Positions 23,920-32,277 of a stretch of 64,000 bases of DNA are shown in pieces. The notes below the pieces were generated by a model. It made no database searches, had not been told where the DNA came from, and saw only the letters and a program-made list of their open reading frames with translations. The translations under genes and the position numbers were made by a program. Position 1 is the first letter of the stretch. Every line of letters starts with the position of its first letter. Origin of the DNA: Bin75 sp965203665 (lineage in GTDB: Bacteria; Nitrospirota; Nitrospiria; Nitrospirales; UBA8639); assembly GCA_965203665.1 (NCBI GenBank), contig OZ241905.1, forward strand, positions 2,418,001-2,482,000. The letters run 5' to 3'.

Positions 23920-24528
23920 GTGGTTTCCAAACAAGGGCCAAGTACGGATGTGATGGATGCGCGTTTCTCCATTGGCGGCGTGGTCCCGCTGAACATCCCG
24001 AATAGTCTGACCATACTCCGGATCTTGTTGATCCCGCTCATTGTCGGGTTATTGATCTACGAGCACGTGGAGTATGCCCTGGTGACGTTGATCATCGCGG
24101 CCCTGACCGATGCCTTGGACGGCACGATCGCCCGTATGGCGAATCAGAAAACGCGGTTTGGGGCCTACCTCGATCCGCTGGCGGATAAGTTGTTACTCAT
24201 GTCGACGTTCGTGACGTTTTCCTTGTTGGACATGGTGCCGGTGTGGAGCGTCATCCTGGTGGTGAGTCGCGATGCGATTTTACTCACCGGCACGCTGCTG
24301 GCCCATCTCACCAGTACGGCCATCGATGCCTCGCCCACGGTATTGGGTAAAGCCACCACCCTGTTTCAGGCAGGGTATATGATCCTGGTCCTGGCCTTTA
24401 CCGCTCAAAATCTGGACACCGCTCTGCTGTTTCCCCTGTTGTTGACGATGAGTCTGCTGACCGTTCTTTCCGGCATGCATTATATTTTCCGCGGTGTGAG
24501 TCAGTTGAACAACGCGGAAGATTCGTAA
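23920..24528 (+). CDS. pgsA: CDP-alcohol phosphatidyltransferase, PgsA-like
   Basis: PgsA makes phosphatidylglycerol phosphate from CDP-diacylglycerol and glycerol-3-phosphate at the inner membrane. The 202-aa product has the CDP-alcohol phosphatidyltransferase signature: DALDGTIAR, eight residues, then GAYLDPLADK (pattern DGxxAR...GxxxDxxxD). It has about five membrane helices and begins the conserved domain with NIPNSLTILRI. GTG 23920 was chosen because AGGGAGG (23907-23913) precedes it; an upstream GTG at 23836 is a weaker alternative. A related CDP-alcohol substrate cannot be excluded. Confidence 0.85.
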   Translation: MVSKQGPSTDVMDARFSIGGVVPLNIPNSLTILRILLIPLIVGLLIYEHVEYALVTLIIAALTDALDGTIARMANQKTRFGAYLDPLADKLLLMSTFVTFSLLDMVPVWSVILVVSRDAILLTGTLLAHLTSTAIDASPTVLGKATTLFQAGYMILVLAFTAQNLDTALLFPLLLTMSLLTVLSGMHYIFRGVSQLNNAEDS

Positions 24529-24556
24529 GGAATTCCACGTTTCGTAACGGGGTCTT

Positions 24557-26371
24557 ATGCTGCACACCCGGCTGGGTCAATTACTGCTCGACGCCGGATG
24601 TGTGACCGCTGCTCAATTGCGAGAAGCGTTGGCTCGACAGCAGGAGACTCGCCAACCCCTCGGCCAAATTCTCTGTGACCGGCAGGTCATTTCCGAAGAC
24701 ACGTTGCTGAAGTTTCTGGGCCAGCAGTATGGATTGGCCACCGCGTATCCCTTTCCTTCCGACGTGGCTCCACAGCTTGCGAATTGCGTTCCCCAGGCCT
24801 GGGCCCGGCAACACGTGGCTGTACCGGTGAATCAAGTCGGCCGCCGGTTGACGGTCGCCCTGGCTGATCCGGCCAACCTGCACGTGTTGGATGAAGTACG
24901 GTTTCGGACCGGCTTGCAGGTGATTCCGGTGATCGCGCTGGAATCCGACATTCGCCAATGCTTGCAGGCGTTGTACCGGGATCAGGATGACGGTCGACAC
25001 GACGGCTCATCCGCACCGGCGAACACATATGACGCCGCTGCCTCTGCCCGCGATGCCTCCCATTCCAACGAGGGCGCGCTTCACGCCCACACCGTCGATT
25101 CAATCCTGCAATCCGAAGAAATGACGTCGTTGTTGGACAAGGCGTCGTCGAGCCTGCGGTACGCACAGCCGGAAGCCGGAACCGAGGCCGTGGTGGAAGA
25201 AGAGTCTCCAGTTGCCCGGTTGGCGCAGACGATTCTTGAACGCGCGGCCGGCACGGGGGTGAGCGACGTGCATTTGGAACCCGATGAGAGCGGCGTGCGC
25301 GTGCGGTTCCGGCTGGACGGCGTCTTACATACGGCGATGACCTATTCTCTGGGACTGCGGAACGCCGTGATCTCCCGACTCAAAATCCTTTCGCATCTGG
25401 ACATTGCCGAACGCCGCCTGCCGCAGGATGGGCGTATGACGTTGGAGTTGGGAGGACAGCGGACCGTCGACGTGCGCCTTTCGGTTTTGCCCTCCCTGCA
25501 TGGAGAAAAAGCCGTGCTTCGATTGCTGAACCGGGCGGGGCAACTGGTCGAATTGCCGGCTTTGGGGTTGGATGCGACCGATACCGAAATCTTCCTCACG
25601 GCTTTGGAACGCCCGCATGGGATGATCCTGGTGACCGGTCCGACGGGGAGTGGAAAGACCACGACGCTGTACGCGTCGCTGCAAGTCTTGAACACGTCCG
25701 ACGTGAATATCGTCACGGTTGAAGATCCGGTGGAATATCATTTCACCGGCATCACGCAGGTCCAGATCAAGGAAGAGATCGGTCTGGGGTTTGCCCGGAT
25801 CTTGCGGGCCTTTCTGAGGCAGGATCCGGATATCATGATGGTCGGCGAAATCCGGGATCTGGACACCGCGCAAATAGCGATCCGGGCCGCGCTGACCGGG
25901 CATCGGGTGCTGTCCACGTTGCACACCCATGATGCGGTTCGGGCGGTGACGCGGTTACTCGATATGGGCGTTGAACCTTTTATGGTGGCGTCGTCGGTCA
26001 GTGTCATCGTGGCGCAGCGACTCGTGCGTCGAATCTGCCCTGACTGTCAACGGCCTGATGACCGGTTTTCGATACAACAGCTTCGCGAGGCAGGGTTCAC
26101 CGATGCGGAGGTGACATCCATCGCCCCGCTGCGTGGCCAAGGCTGTGTCGCGTGCCATGGGACCGGTTATAAAGGGCGCATCGGTCTGTTTGAGGTCTTG
26201 CCGGTTTCAGACCGGTTTCGATCCCGGATCCTCGAACGCCAGACCGCGGAGCAACTCAAGCAGCAAGCCCTGACAGATGGTTTGAAAACCATTCGACGAA
26301 GCGGTTTGGATAAAATCAAGCAAGGGCTGACCACGATGGAAGAGGTGGTGAGCGTTTCCACCGAGGATTGA
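24557..26371 (+). CDS. Type II secretion / type IV pilus assembly ATPase (GspE/PilB family)
   Basis: This is a cytoplasmic hexameric ATPase that powers pilus or pseudopilus polymerisation. The 604-aa protein has an N-terminal MshEN-type domain (LGQLLLDAGCVTAAQLREAL), then the ATPase core with Walker A GPTGSGKTTT (K367), the Asp-box and Walker B region DPDIMMVGEIRD, and the His box. The tetracysteine zinc motif of this family is present (CPDCQ ... CVACHGTGYKG). It overlaps the gspF-like gene. Only E and F components are present here, so secretion system versus pilus cannot be decided. Confidence 0.92.
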   Translation: MLHTRLGQLLLDAGCVTAAQLREALARQQETRQPLGQILCDRQVISEDTLLKFLGQQYGLATAYPFPSDVAPQLANCVPQAWARQHVAVPVNQVGRRLTVALADPANLHVLDEVRFRTGLQVIPVIALESDIRQCLQALYRDQDDGRHDGSSAPANTYDAAASARDASHSNEGALHAHTVDSILQSEEMTSLLDKASSSLRYAQPEAGTEAVVEEESPVARLAQTILERAAGTGVSDVHLEPDESGVRVRFRLDGVLHTAMTYSLGLRNAVISRLKILSHLDIAERRLPQDGRMTLELGGQRTVDVRLSVLPSLHGEKAVLRLLNRAGQLVELPALGLDATDTEIFLTALERPHGMILVTGPTGSGKTTTLYASLQVLNTSDVNIVTVEDPVEYHFTGITQVQIKEEIGLGFARILRAFLRQDPDIMMVGEIRDLDTAQIAIRAALTGHRVLSTLHTHDAVRAVTRLLDMGVEPFMVASSVSVIVAQRLVRRICPDCQRPDDRFSIQQLREAGFTDAEVTSIAPLRGQGCVACHGTGYKGRIGLFEVLPVSDRFRSRILERQTAEQLKQQALTDGLKTIRRSGLDKIKQGLTTMEEVVSVSTED

Positions 26372-26412
26372 ACCCGGGAGGAGAACTCCCGTTTCTTGAG
26401 CCACACCAGATC

Positions 26413-27624
26413 ATGCCGACGTTCGTTTATCGCGTGAAAACCCGGCAGGGAGGAGTCCGGCAGGGAGAGTTGGAGGCCGTTGACCAAGGCGCCGCACTGC
26501 GAACTCTTCGCCAGCAGGATCTCTTTGTGACCCGCATCCGGGAAAAGCCCGGCTTCTCTGCCGAAGGATGGTCCTTTCCGGGGACGGCCCGCGTGTCTCA
26601 AAGCGACTTGCTGGTGTGTACCTATCAACTCGAAGCCTTGATCAAAGCCGGAGTGCCCCTTGCGCAGAGTCTCGACATGCTGGCGACACAAGCCTCGTCT
26701 TCGGCGTTGCAAGCCGTGCTCCGTGCCGTCAAGCAGAAAGTCAAGTCGGGATCATCCCTGGCCGATGCGCTTCAGGGGCACCCCGCGGTGTTCACGTCCT
26801 GGTACGTCAGTATGGTCGAGGCCGGGGAAGAAAGCGGAACCTTGGACCAAACCTTCGGCCGGCTGGCCGAGCATTTGGATAAAGTGGTGCGGCTCAGGCA
26901 ACAGGTGAAGCTGGCGTTGGCCTATCCCCTGTTGGTGGTAGTCGTGGCGTTGCTCGTGCTCTGGGTGTTGCTCATTTGGGTGATCCCCATGTTCGCCACC
27001 ATGTTTGCCGATTGGGGCGACGCGCTGCCGTGGCCCACGGCCGTGGTGCTGGCGGTGAGTGACTGGCTTCAGGAACATTGGCTATCGGCACTCCTCGGTG
27101 TCACCGGTTTGGGGATGGGAGGACGCCTGTGGGCGAAGACCCGGTCCGGGCAACGGATGATCGAAGACGTCGTGCTTCGCGTGCCGTTGCTGGGGAAACT
27201 GTGGCGAAACGTGGCTGTGGTTCACGTCGCGCGGACGCTCAGTGTGCTCTTGGGCAGCGGCGTGCCGATTTCGCGCAGCCTGGAAATCACCCAAAAGGTG
27301 TCCGGGTTGCAGCGCATGGTACGGGCCTTGGAGGAAGCGCGATCGAGTATTCGTGAGGGACATACCCTGGCCGACCCGCTGGAACGGTCCGGGATGTTTC
27401 CCCGCCTGGTTTCCAACATGGTCGGGGTCGGCGAAGCTACGGGCAGTCTCGATACGGCCTTGGGCAACGTCGCGGACCTCTATGAGCGTGAAGTGGACCG
27501 CGATGTCGCCGCGTTCACCGCGGTCCTGGAGCCGCTGATTATCGTCGTGTTGGGTATCGGCATCGGGTTTATTGTGGTGGCTATGTACCTGCCGATTTTC
27601 TCGATGCCCTCTATGTTTGACTGA
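26413..27624 (+). CDS. Type II secretion / type IV pilus inner-membrane platform protein (GspF/PilC family)
   Basis: This is the polytopic platform protein that couples the GspE/PilB ATPase to (pseudo)pilin assembly. From ATG 26413 it is 403 aa, beginning MPTFVYRVKTRQGGVRQG, a standard GspF/PilC N-terminus. It has two T2SSF domains, each with the EAGEESGTLD or GVGEATGSLDTAL type motif, and three membrane helices. TTG 26368, which overlaps the gspE stop (TTGA), is an alternative coupled start that adds 15 atypical residues. The upstream GGGAG/CTCCC hairpin lies in that extension. Confidence 0.9.
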   Translation: MPTFVYRVKTRQGGVRQGELEAVDQGAALRTLRQQDLFVTRIREKPGFSAEGWSFPGTARVSQSDLLVCTYQLEALIKAGVPLAQSLDMLATQASSSALQAVLRAVKQKVKSGSSLADALQGHPAVFTSWYVSMVEAGEESGTLDQTFGRLAEHLDKVVRLRQQVKLALAYPLLVVVVALLVLWVLLIWVIPMFATMFADWGDALPWPTAVVLAVSDWLQEHWLSALLGVTGLGMGGRLWAKTRSGQRMIEDVVLRVPLLGKLWRNVAVVHVARTLSVLLGSGVPISRSLEITQKVSGLQRMVRALEEARSSIREGHTLADPLERSGMFPRLVSNMVGVGEATGSLDTALGNVADLYEREVDRDVAAFTAVLEPLIIVVLGIGIGFIVVAMYLPIFSMPSMFD

Positions 27625-27681
27625 CCGCTCGATGATGAGGCGTTGTTGCGGATGAGCCGGGCGGGTTGCTAAGAGTGCCTC

Positions 27682-28647
27682 ATGGATAACGTGGATCAAT
27701 CCCTGCTGGTCTATCCGCCGGCCAAGGTCAACCTCATTCTCAAGATTTTCGATCGACTGTCCAATGGGTATCATGCCCTGTGGTCGTTTATGCAAACGGT
27801 CGGGGTGACGGATGAATTGACGATTCGGGTCACGGACGCGTTTGAAGGGGTTCGCCTTGAATGTTCGGACGCGTCCCTGTCGGCGCCGACTGCTAACTTG
27901 GCGTATCGGGCCGCCGAACTGGTGTTACAACGGGCGGGTGTTTCCAAGGGGGTGGCCTTGAAACTGGTCAAGGGGATTCCGGTAGAGGCGGGTCTTGGCG
28001 GCGGGAGCAGTGACGCCGCGGCGACGATCATGGGCCTCAATCGTCTGTTGGATCTCGGCTGGACTAACGGCGACATGGCCGCCTTGGGACAGACCCTGGG
28101 AAGCGACGTGCCCTTTTTCATGGAAGCGCCGACGGCCGTGGTGCATGGCTGGGGCCAGCGGATGATTCCGAAAACCCTGGACGGCGTTCAGTGGATCCTG
28201 CTGGTGAATCCGGGGTTTCCGATCAACACGGCTCAGGCCTTCAGGCGTCTGGATGAGGTGCGGCAGACGATCCCTGTCCTGCCCGAAGGCCTGGAATCGA
28301 TTGAACGTGCGTCTGCCGTATCCTGGAGCGGGCTCCTGGCCCGGATGGAGAATGATTTCGAGGCGGCCCTGTTCGACGACTATCCCGTCTTGGCCGACAT
28401 CAAAAGCACCTTGTTGACCATGGGAGCAGAAGGGGCGCTCTTATCCGGCAGCGGAGCCACCGTGTTCGGCGTGTTTCAAGAGCAGGCCAAGGCCATCCGT
28501 GCCAAAGAGTTCTTCGTCGAGAACCCGGCGTATCAGGTTGCCCTCGGCCCGTCTCTTCAGGGTGGTGTATTGGAGCAGACTTCGAAAACCGGTGCGCTGT
28601 CTCCGGACGCGGTCGGCAAGACCGGGGCGAAACAGTCGGGTTGTTGA
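27682..28647 (+). CDS. ispE: 4-diphosphocytidyl-2-C-methyl-D-erythritol kinase IspE
   Basis: IspE phosphorylates CDP-ME in the MEP pathway for isoprenoid precursors, including the undecaprenyl carrier used by MraY. The 321-aa GHMP kinase has PPAKVNLILKIF and SNGYHALWSFMQTV at the N-terminus, the ATP-binding PVEAGLGGGSSDAAA loop, and SGSGATVFGVF near the end. The last 30 residues are variable. The TTGACA of the prs promoter overlaps its stop codon. Confidence 0.93.
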   Translation: MDNVDQSLLVYPPAKVNLILKIFDRLSNGYHALWSFMQTVGVTDELTIRVTDAFEGVRLECSDASLSAPTANLAYRAAELVLQRAGVSKGVALKLVKGIPVEAGLGGGSSDAAATIMGLNRLLDLGWTNGDMAALGQTLGSDVPFFMEAPTAVVHGWGQRMIPKTLDGVQWILLVNPGFPINTAQAFRRLDEVRQTIPVLPEGLESIERASAVSWSGLLARMENDFEAALFDDYPVLADIKSTLLTMGAEGALLSGSGATVFGVFQEQAKAIRAKEFFVENPAYQVALGPSLQGGVLEQTSKTGALSPDAVGKTGAKQSGC

Positions 28648-28672
28648 CAACCATACGAGGATGTCCTAAATA
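28644..28672 (+). promoter_or_regulatory. Predicted promoter of prs
   Basis: TTGACA (28644-28649), overlapping the ispE stop, is followed after 17 bases by TAAATA (28667-28672). A start near 28679 would give an 83-base leader containing the 28712-28735 hairpin. The -10 element matches consensus only moderately. Confidence 0.45.
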
Positions 28673-28711
28673 TTAGTGATGGAAGATTTTTCTCCCGTCT
28701 TCCCCTGATAG

Positions 28712-28735
28712 ATCCCCGCTAAAGACCGCGGGGAT
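28712..28735 (+). promoter_or_regulatory. Leader hairpin upstream of prs
   Basis: ATCCCCGC (28712-28719) pairs perfectly with GCGGGGAT (28728-28735) around an 8-base loop TAAAGACC. It ends 26 bases before the prs ATG and is not followed by a T-tract. It may affect mRNA stability or translation of prs; no known riboswitch was recognised. Confidence 0.45.
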
Positions 28736-28761
28736 AAGCTTCGCGCACTGGAACAGCGCTC

Positions 28762-29703
28762 ATGACCGATGACCTGAAACTGTTTGCCGGAAACTCCAAT
28801 TCGCTTCTGACCAACGAGATCAGCGACTATATGGGCGTGCCGTTGTCGCAGGCGGTGGTCTCGACCTTCAGCGACGGCGAAATCCGCGTCAAAGTCGAAG
28901 AAAACGTGCGAGGGGCGGACGTGTTCGTCATTCAGTCCTGCTGTCACCCGGTCAATACGTCCGTCATGGAACTGTTGATCATGTTGGATGCGTTGAAACG
29001 GTCGTCCGCCTATCGGATTACGGCCGTGATTCCGTACTTCGGCTATGCACGTCAGGATCGAAAAGACCAACCACGCGTACCGATCAGCGCCAAGCTGATG
29101 GCTGATCTGATTACCACGGCGGGGGCGCATCGAGTGCTGACCATGGATTTGCACGCCGGGCCCATTCAAGGATTTTTCAATATTCCGGTCGACCATCTCT
29201 ATGCCCGGCCGGTCCTGTTGGATTACGTCAAAAAAAGTCACTTGCAGGACGTGGTCGTGGTGTCGCCTGATGCCGGCGGGGTCGAACGCGCGCGGGCGTT
29301 TGCCAAACGGTTGGAAGCGAACCTCGCGATTGTCGATAAGCGCCGTGAGGGGCCCAATCAGGCTCAGGTGATGAATATTATCGGAGACGTGCGGGATCGC
29401 CACGTCTTATTACTGGACGACATGATCGATACGGCCGGTACGATCGTGGAAACTGCCAATGCCTGCGTCGAGAAAGGAGCCTCGATGGTTTGGGGGGTGT
29501 GTACCCATCCGGTGTTGTCCGGTCCCGCGATCGAACGAATTGAACAATCCACGTTGGCGCAAGTAGTGGCCACGAATTCGATTGCCCTACAGGGCAAAGA
29601 TCAGGTATGTTCAAAAGTTCGGATTCTGTCAGTGGCTCCCCTTCTGGGGGAAGCCATCAAGCGAATCCACAAGGAGCAATCAGTCACCTCGTTGTTCGAC
29701 TGA
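28762..29703 (+). CDS. prs: Ribose-phosphate pyrophosphokinase
   Basis: Prs makes PRPP from ribose-5-phosphate and ATP, feeding purine, pyrimidine, histidine, tryptophan and NAD synthesis. The 313-aa protein has FAGNSN at the start, FSDGEIRVKVEENVRGADVFVIQS, the flexible-loop segment YFGYARQDRKD and the PRPP-binding loop DDMIDTAGTI. All are typical of class I enzymes. The ribosome-binding site is weak. Co-location with ispE upstream and rplY-pth downstream is a common bacterial order. Confidence 0.96.
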   Translation: MTDDLKLFAGNSNSLLTNEISDYMGVPLSQAVVSTFSDGEIRVKVEENVRGADVFVIQSCCHPVNTSVMELLIMLDALKRSSAYRITAVIPYFGYARQDRKDQPRVPISAKLMADLITTAGAHRVLTMDLHAGPIQGFFNIPVDHLYARPVLLDYVKKSHLQDVVVVSPDAGGVERARAFAKRLEANLAIVDKRREGPNQAQVMNIIGDVRDRHVLLLDDMIDTAGTIVETANACVEKGASMVWGVCTHPVLSGPAIERIEQSTLAQVVATNSIALQGKDQVCSKVRILSVAPLLGEAIKRIHKEQSVTSLFD

Positions 29704-29763
29704 TTATTTGATGAATAGGCTTGTCCAATAGCAGCCTGAAGCCATCGGGGGAGTCTAGGATGG

Positions 29764-29801
29764 CCCGGTTGTCGGTGAAGAACACCGACGCTGAGACCGG
29801 G
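29764..29801 (+). promoter_or_regulatory. Nested hairpin in the rplY leader
   Basis: The outer pairing CCCGGT/ACCGGG (29764-29769 with 29796-29801) encloses a 7-bp inner stem GTCGGTG/CACCGAC (29771-29777 with 29783-29789) with a 5-base loop. An asymmetric internal loop (one base against GCTGAG) separates the stems. It ends 22 bases before the rplY ATG and just before the AAAGGAG ribosome-binding site. Its position suggests a translational control element, but no function is established. Confidence 0.5.
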
Positions 29802-29823
29802 AGAGAAGACATAAAGGAGCATT

Positions 29824-30510
29824 ATGGAGTTCGTCGCTGAAGCCACCATCAGAACGCAATCCGGAAAAGGGGCGGCCCGTCAAATCCGCCGCAACGGACA
29901 AATCCCCGCCGTGCTGTATGGGCAGGGGACGTCGCGGTTGATCCAACTTGACCCCAAATCGATGCAGCACATCCTGGTGGCCCAAGCCGGGAGTACGGGG
30001 CTCATCTCTTTGTCGATTCAGGGGGACGAGCAGGCACCACAACGAACCGCCGTCATTCAAGACGTGCAACGGGACCCTCTGGATGGATCGCTCTTGCACG
30101 TCGATTTATTGGAAGTGTCGATGGATAAGCCGGTTCGCGTGAAAGTCCAGGTCCACATCACGGGGGCTGTGCCCATTGGAGTCAAGCGTGACAAGGGCGT
30201 CATGCATCAATCGATGAGAGAAGTCCATATCGAATGCCTGCCCAACGTCATTCCGGACCAAATCGACGTGGATGCATCGGCCTTGGAAATCAATCAGGGT
30301 CTTCACGTCCGGGATCTGCAGGCCGGCGAGGGCATCAGGATTCTGGACGATCCCGAGGGTATGGTCGTCAACGTGGCCGTGCCGATTTCCGAGGAGAAAT
30401 TGTCCGCCATGCTGACGTCGGAAGCGGCACCGGCTGCCGAGGCTCCGGAACCCGAGCGTGCTGCCGAAGCACCTGCGGCCCCAGCCACACCCAGTGAACC
30501 CTCCAAATAA
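29824..30510 (+). CDS. rplY: 50S ribosomal protein L25 (general stress protein CTC form)
   Basis: L25/CTC binds 5S rRNA in the large subunit. The 228-aa protein has the N-terminal 5S-binding domain (GKGAARQIRRNGQIPAVLYGQG) and the C-terminal TL5/CTC beta domain (VHIECLPNVIPDQIDVDASALEIN). A low-complexity Ala/Pro/Glu tail follows. This is the long CTC-type architecture rather than the short E. coli form. AAAGGAG lies before the ATG. Its 3' end overlaps the likely start of pth. Confidence 0.95.
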   Translation: MEFVAEATIRTQSGKGAARQIRRNGQIPAVLYGQGTSRLIQLDPKSMQHILVAQAGSTGLISLSIQGDEQAPQRTAVIQDVQRDPLDGSLLHVDLLEVSMDKPVRVKVQVHITGAVPIGVKRDKGVMHQSMREVHIECLPNVIPDQIDVDASALEINQGLHVRDLQAGEGIRILDDPEGMVVNVAVPISEEKLSAMLTSEAAPAAEAPEPERAAEAPAAPATPSEPSK

Positions 30511-31081
30511 CCCGCGCGTTATTGTCGGACTCGGAAATCCTGGCGTTGAGTATGCGATAACTCGTCACAACGTCGGACAACGGGTCGTGGCTCAAGCAGC
30601 GGTCGAGTGGTCGATTCCGTTACAATTCAACGGCCTCGCGCAACGGGGTGCCGGTCGACTGCACGGTCACTCCGTTGTGCTGGCATTGCCTGTGACGTTT
30701 ATGAATATGTCCGGTGAGGCCGTGGATGAACTCGTCACGGCGCATGACGTCGAAGCGCGGGACGTGATCGTGGTTCATGATGATTTGGACTTGCCCACCG
30801 GGTGCCTGCGGATCAGGCCCGGTGGGGGAACGGGAGGGCATAGGGGCTTGCAATCCATCGTGCTGGCCCTGGGAACCGAAGCCTTCGTTCGTTTGAAAAT
30901 CGGGATAGGCCGTCCGGACCCGGATGTGGACCCCGCCGATTTTGTGCTGGCCCCGTTTACGCCCGCGGAGACGGAAGACCTGCAACCCGTTCTGACCCGG
31001 GCGGTTGAAGGGTTGGCCTGTCTCGTGACGCATGATGTGCAGGAAGCGATGAATCGTTTTAATCGCCGCGTGTCGGCGTAA
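30494..31081 (+). CDS. pth: Peptidyl-tRNA hydrolase
   Basis: Pth recycles peptidyl-tRNAs released during translation. From GTG 30494 it is 195 aa, the usual family size. The active-site His25 lies in TRHNVGQ, and other family motifs are MNMSGEAV, VVHDDLDLPTG and GGGTGGHRGLQSI. A GTG at 30458 would add 12 residues and a longer overlap with rplY. The rplY-pth order is common. Confidence 0.92.
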   Translation: MNPPNNPRVIVGLGNPGVEYAITRHNVGQRVVAQAAVEWSIPLQFNGLAQRGAGRLHGHSVVLALPVTFMNMSGEAVDELVTAHDVEARDVIVVHDDLDLPTGCLRIRPGGGTGGHRGLQSIVLALGTEAFVRLKIGIGRPDPDVDPADFVLAPFTPAETEDLQPVLTRAVEGLACLVTHDVQEAMNRFNRRVSA

Positions 31082-31124
31082 GCCATGAGACGTCAAGAGA
31101 GCGGAATTCGTGAAGAGACGCGGT

Positions 31125-31154
31125 TTGACAGTACATTTTCCCCTGTGGTACCGT
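31125..31154 (+). promoter_or_regulatory. Predicted promoter of the rpsF operon
   Basis: TTGACA (31125-31130) is followed after 18 bases by TACCGT (31149-31154), preceded by TGTGG. The -10 is weak. The position, about 70 bases upstream of rpsF in the first real gap after pth, supports it. Confidence 0.4.
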
Positions 31155-31224
31155 CCTTTCCCTTGTCACGAAGCTGGTGAAGGGCGATCAATCAGGATTT
31201 TTCGGAGAGAGGGTAGGGTGCGGT

Positions 31225-31575
31225 ATGGCATGTTATGAATCAATATTTATTCTTCGCTCGTCGTTGGCCGATGATGAAGCCGAGGCGGTGATCGAAAAGA
31301 TGAAAACCGTGTTGACGAAACACGGGGCGACGATTGTGAAAGCCGAGAATTGGGGAAAAAAGAAGCTCGCCTATGAAATCAAGCACGACCGGCGCGGTAC
31401 CTATATTCTTCTTCAGTTTGAAGCGACGCAAGAGAACGTGGTGAGTGAGCTGGAACGGCTCTATCGACTGGAAGATTCGGTCATCAAATTTTTGACCGTG
31501 CGGGTGGAAGAGGAAGCATTGCAGGCGGTTGCGGCTGAAGAACAGGGAGAGTCCGAAAGTGGTGGGGTTCAATAA
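31225..31575 (+). CDS. rpsF: 30S ribosomal protein S6
   Basis: S6 binds S18 on the platform of the small subunit. From ATG 31225 the product is 116 aa beginning MACYESIFILRSSL, with WGKKKLAYEIKHDRRGTYILLQF and LYRLEDSVIKFLTVRVEEEAL. An acidic tail follows, as in many S6 proteins. The upstream in-frame codon at 31177 would add 16 residues not found in S6. It overlaps ssb by 17 bases, which implies coupling. Confidence 0.95.
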   Translation: MACYESIFILRSSLADDEAEAVIEKMKTVLTKHGATIVKAENWGKKKLAYEIKHDRRGTYILLQFEATQENVVSELERLYRLEDSVIKFLTVRVEEEALQAVAAEEQGESESGGVQ

Positions 31576-31966
31576 GATCATTCTCATCGGGAATCTGACG
31601 CGAAACCCTGAACTTCGTTACACGCCCAGCGGGACCCCCGTCGCCAATTTCGGGCTGGCCGTGAACCGACGGTTTCGACAGGCCGATGATCAAAAAGAGG
31701 AAGTGTGTTTCGTTGATATCGTGGTCTTTGGCAAGCAAGCCGAGCATTGCGGCCAATACCTGAGCAAGGGGGACGTCGCCATTATCGATGGCCGACTCCA
31801 GCAGCGACGGTGGGAAACGGAAGACGGACAACGCCGAAGCAAACATGAAGTGGTGGCGCAATCGGTCACGTTTGGCCCGAAGAAACAAAGTCACGCTGCT
31901 GAGCCCGGAGGCGGAGAAGAAGAGTACCCGCACGATCATTCATACGAGTCTGAAGAGTACGCATAA
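31559..31966 (+). CDS. ssb: Single-stranded DNA-binding protein
   Basis: This is an OB-fold SSB that protects single-stranded DNA during replication and repair. From GTG 31559 it is 135 aa: FNKIILIGNLTRNPELRYTPSGTPVANFGLAVNRRF, then the rest of the OB fold and a short acidic C-terminal tail. The terminal residues are YESEEYA rather than the usual DDDIPF-type tip, so partner binding through a canonical tip is uncertain. Two adjacent GTG codons (31559, 31562) are possible starts, preceded by GGGAGAG. The rpsF-ssb-rpsR order is conserved. Confidence 0.93.
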   Translation: MVGFNKIILIGNLTRNPELRYTPSGTPVANFGLAVNRRFRQADDQKEEVCFVDIVVFGKQAEHCGQYLSKGDVAIIDGRLQQRRWETEDGQRRSKHEVVAQSVTFGPKKQSHAAEPGGGEEEYPHDHSYESEEYA

Positions 31967-31992
31967 ATCTTGCCTACGAGGAGAACGCACAC

Positions 31993-32220
31993 GTGGAACG
32001 AGGGAGGCTTTTTCAGCGACGGCGCGTTTGCCGGTTTTGTCATGAGACTACGCCCTTGGATTATAAGGATCTGAACCTGTTGCGTAATTTTTTGACGGAA
32101 CGTGGACGAATTATCCCGAGACGGATCTCGGGGAACTGTATGCGGCACCAGCGAAAGCTCACGATTGCGATCAAACGTGCCCGCAGTATTGCCTTGTTGG
32201 CTTTTGCCGAAGAGCGGTAA
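31993..32220 (+). CDS. rpsR: 30S ribosomal protein S18
   Basis: S18 pairs with S6 in the small subunit platform. The 75-aa protein keeps cysteines in CRFC (13 and 16) and NCMRHQR (49), so it is a likely zinc-binding (C+) variant. DYKDLNLLRNFLTERGRIIPRR is diagnostic. The GTG start follows GAGGAG. Unlike many genomes, no rplI follows; the next gene is DUF177. Confidence 0.95.
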   Translation: MERGRLFQRRRVCRFCHETTPLDYKDLNLLRNFLTERGRIIPRRISGNCMRHQRKLTIAIKRARSIALLAFAEER

Positions 32221-32277
32221 GGGCGGGAGGGCCGCCGTGACGGTGCGGTTCGCGTCTGCAAGGGAGGTCGGGGGAAC

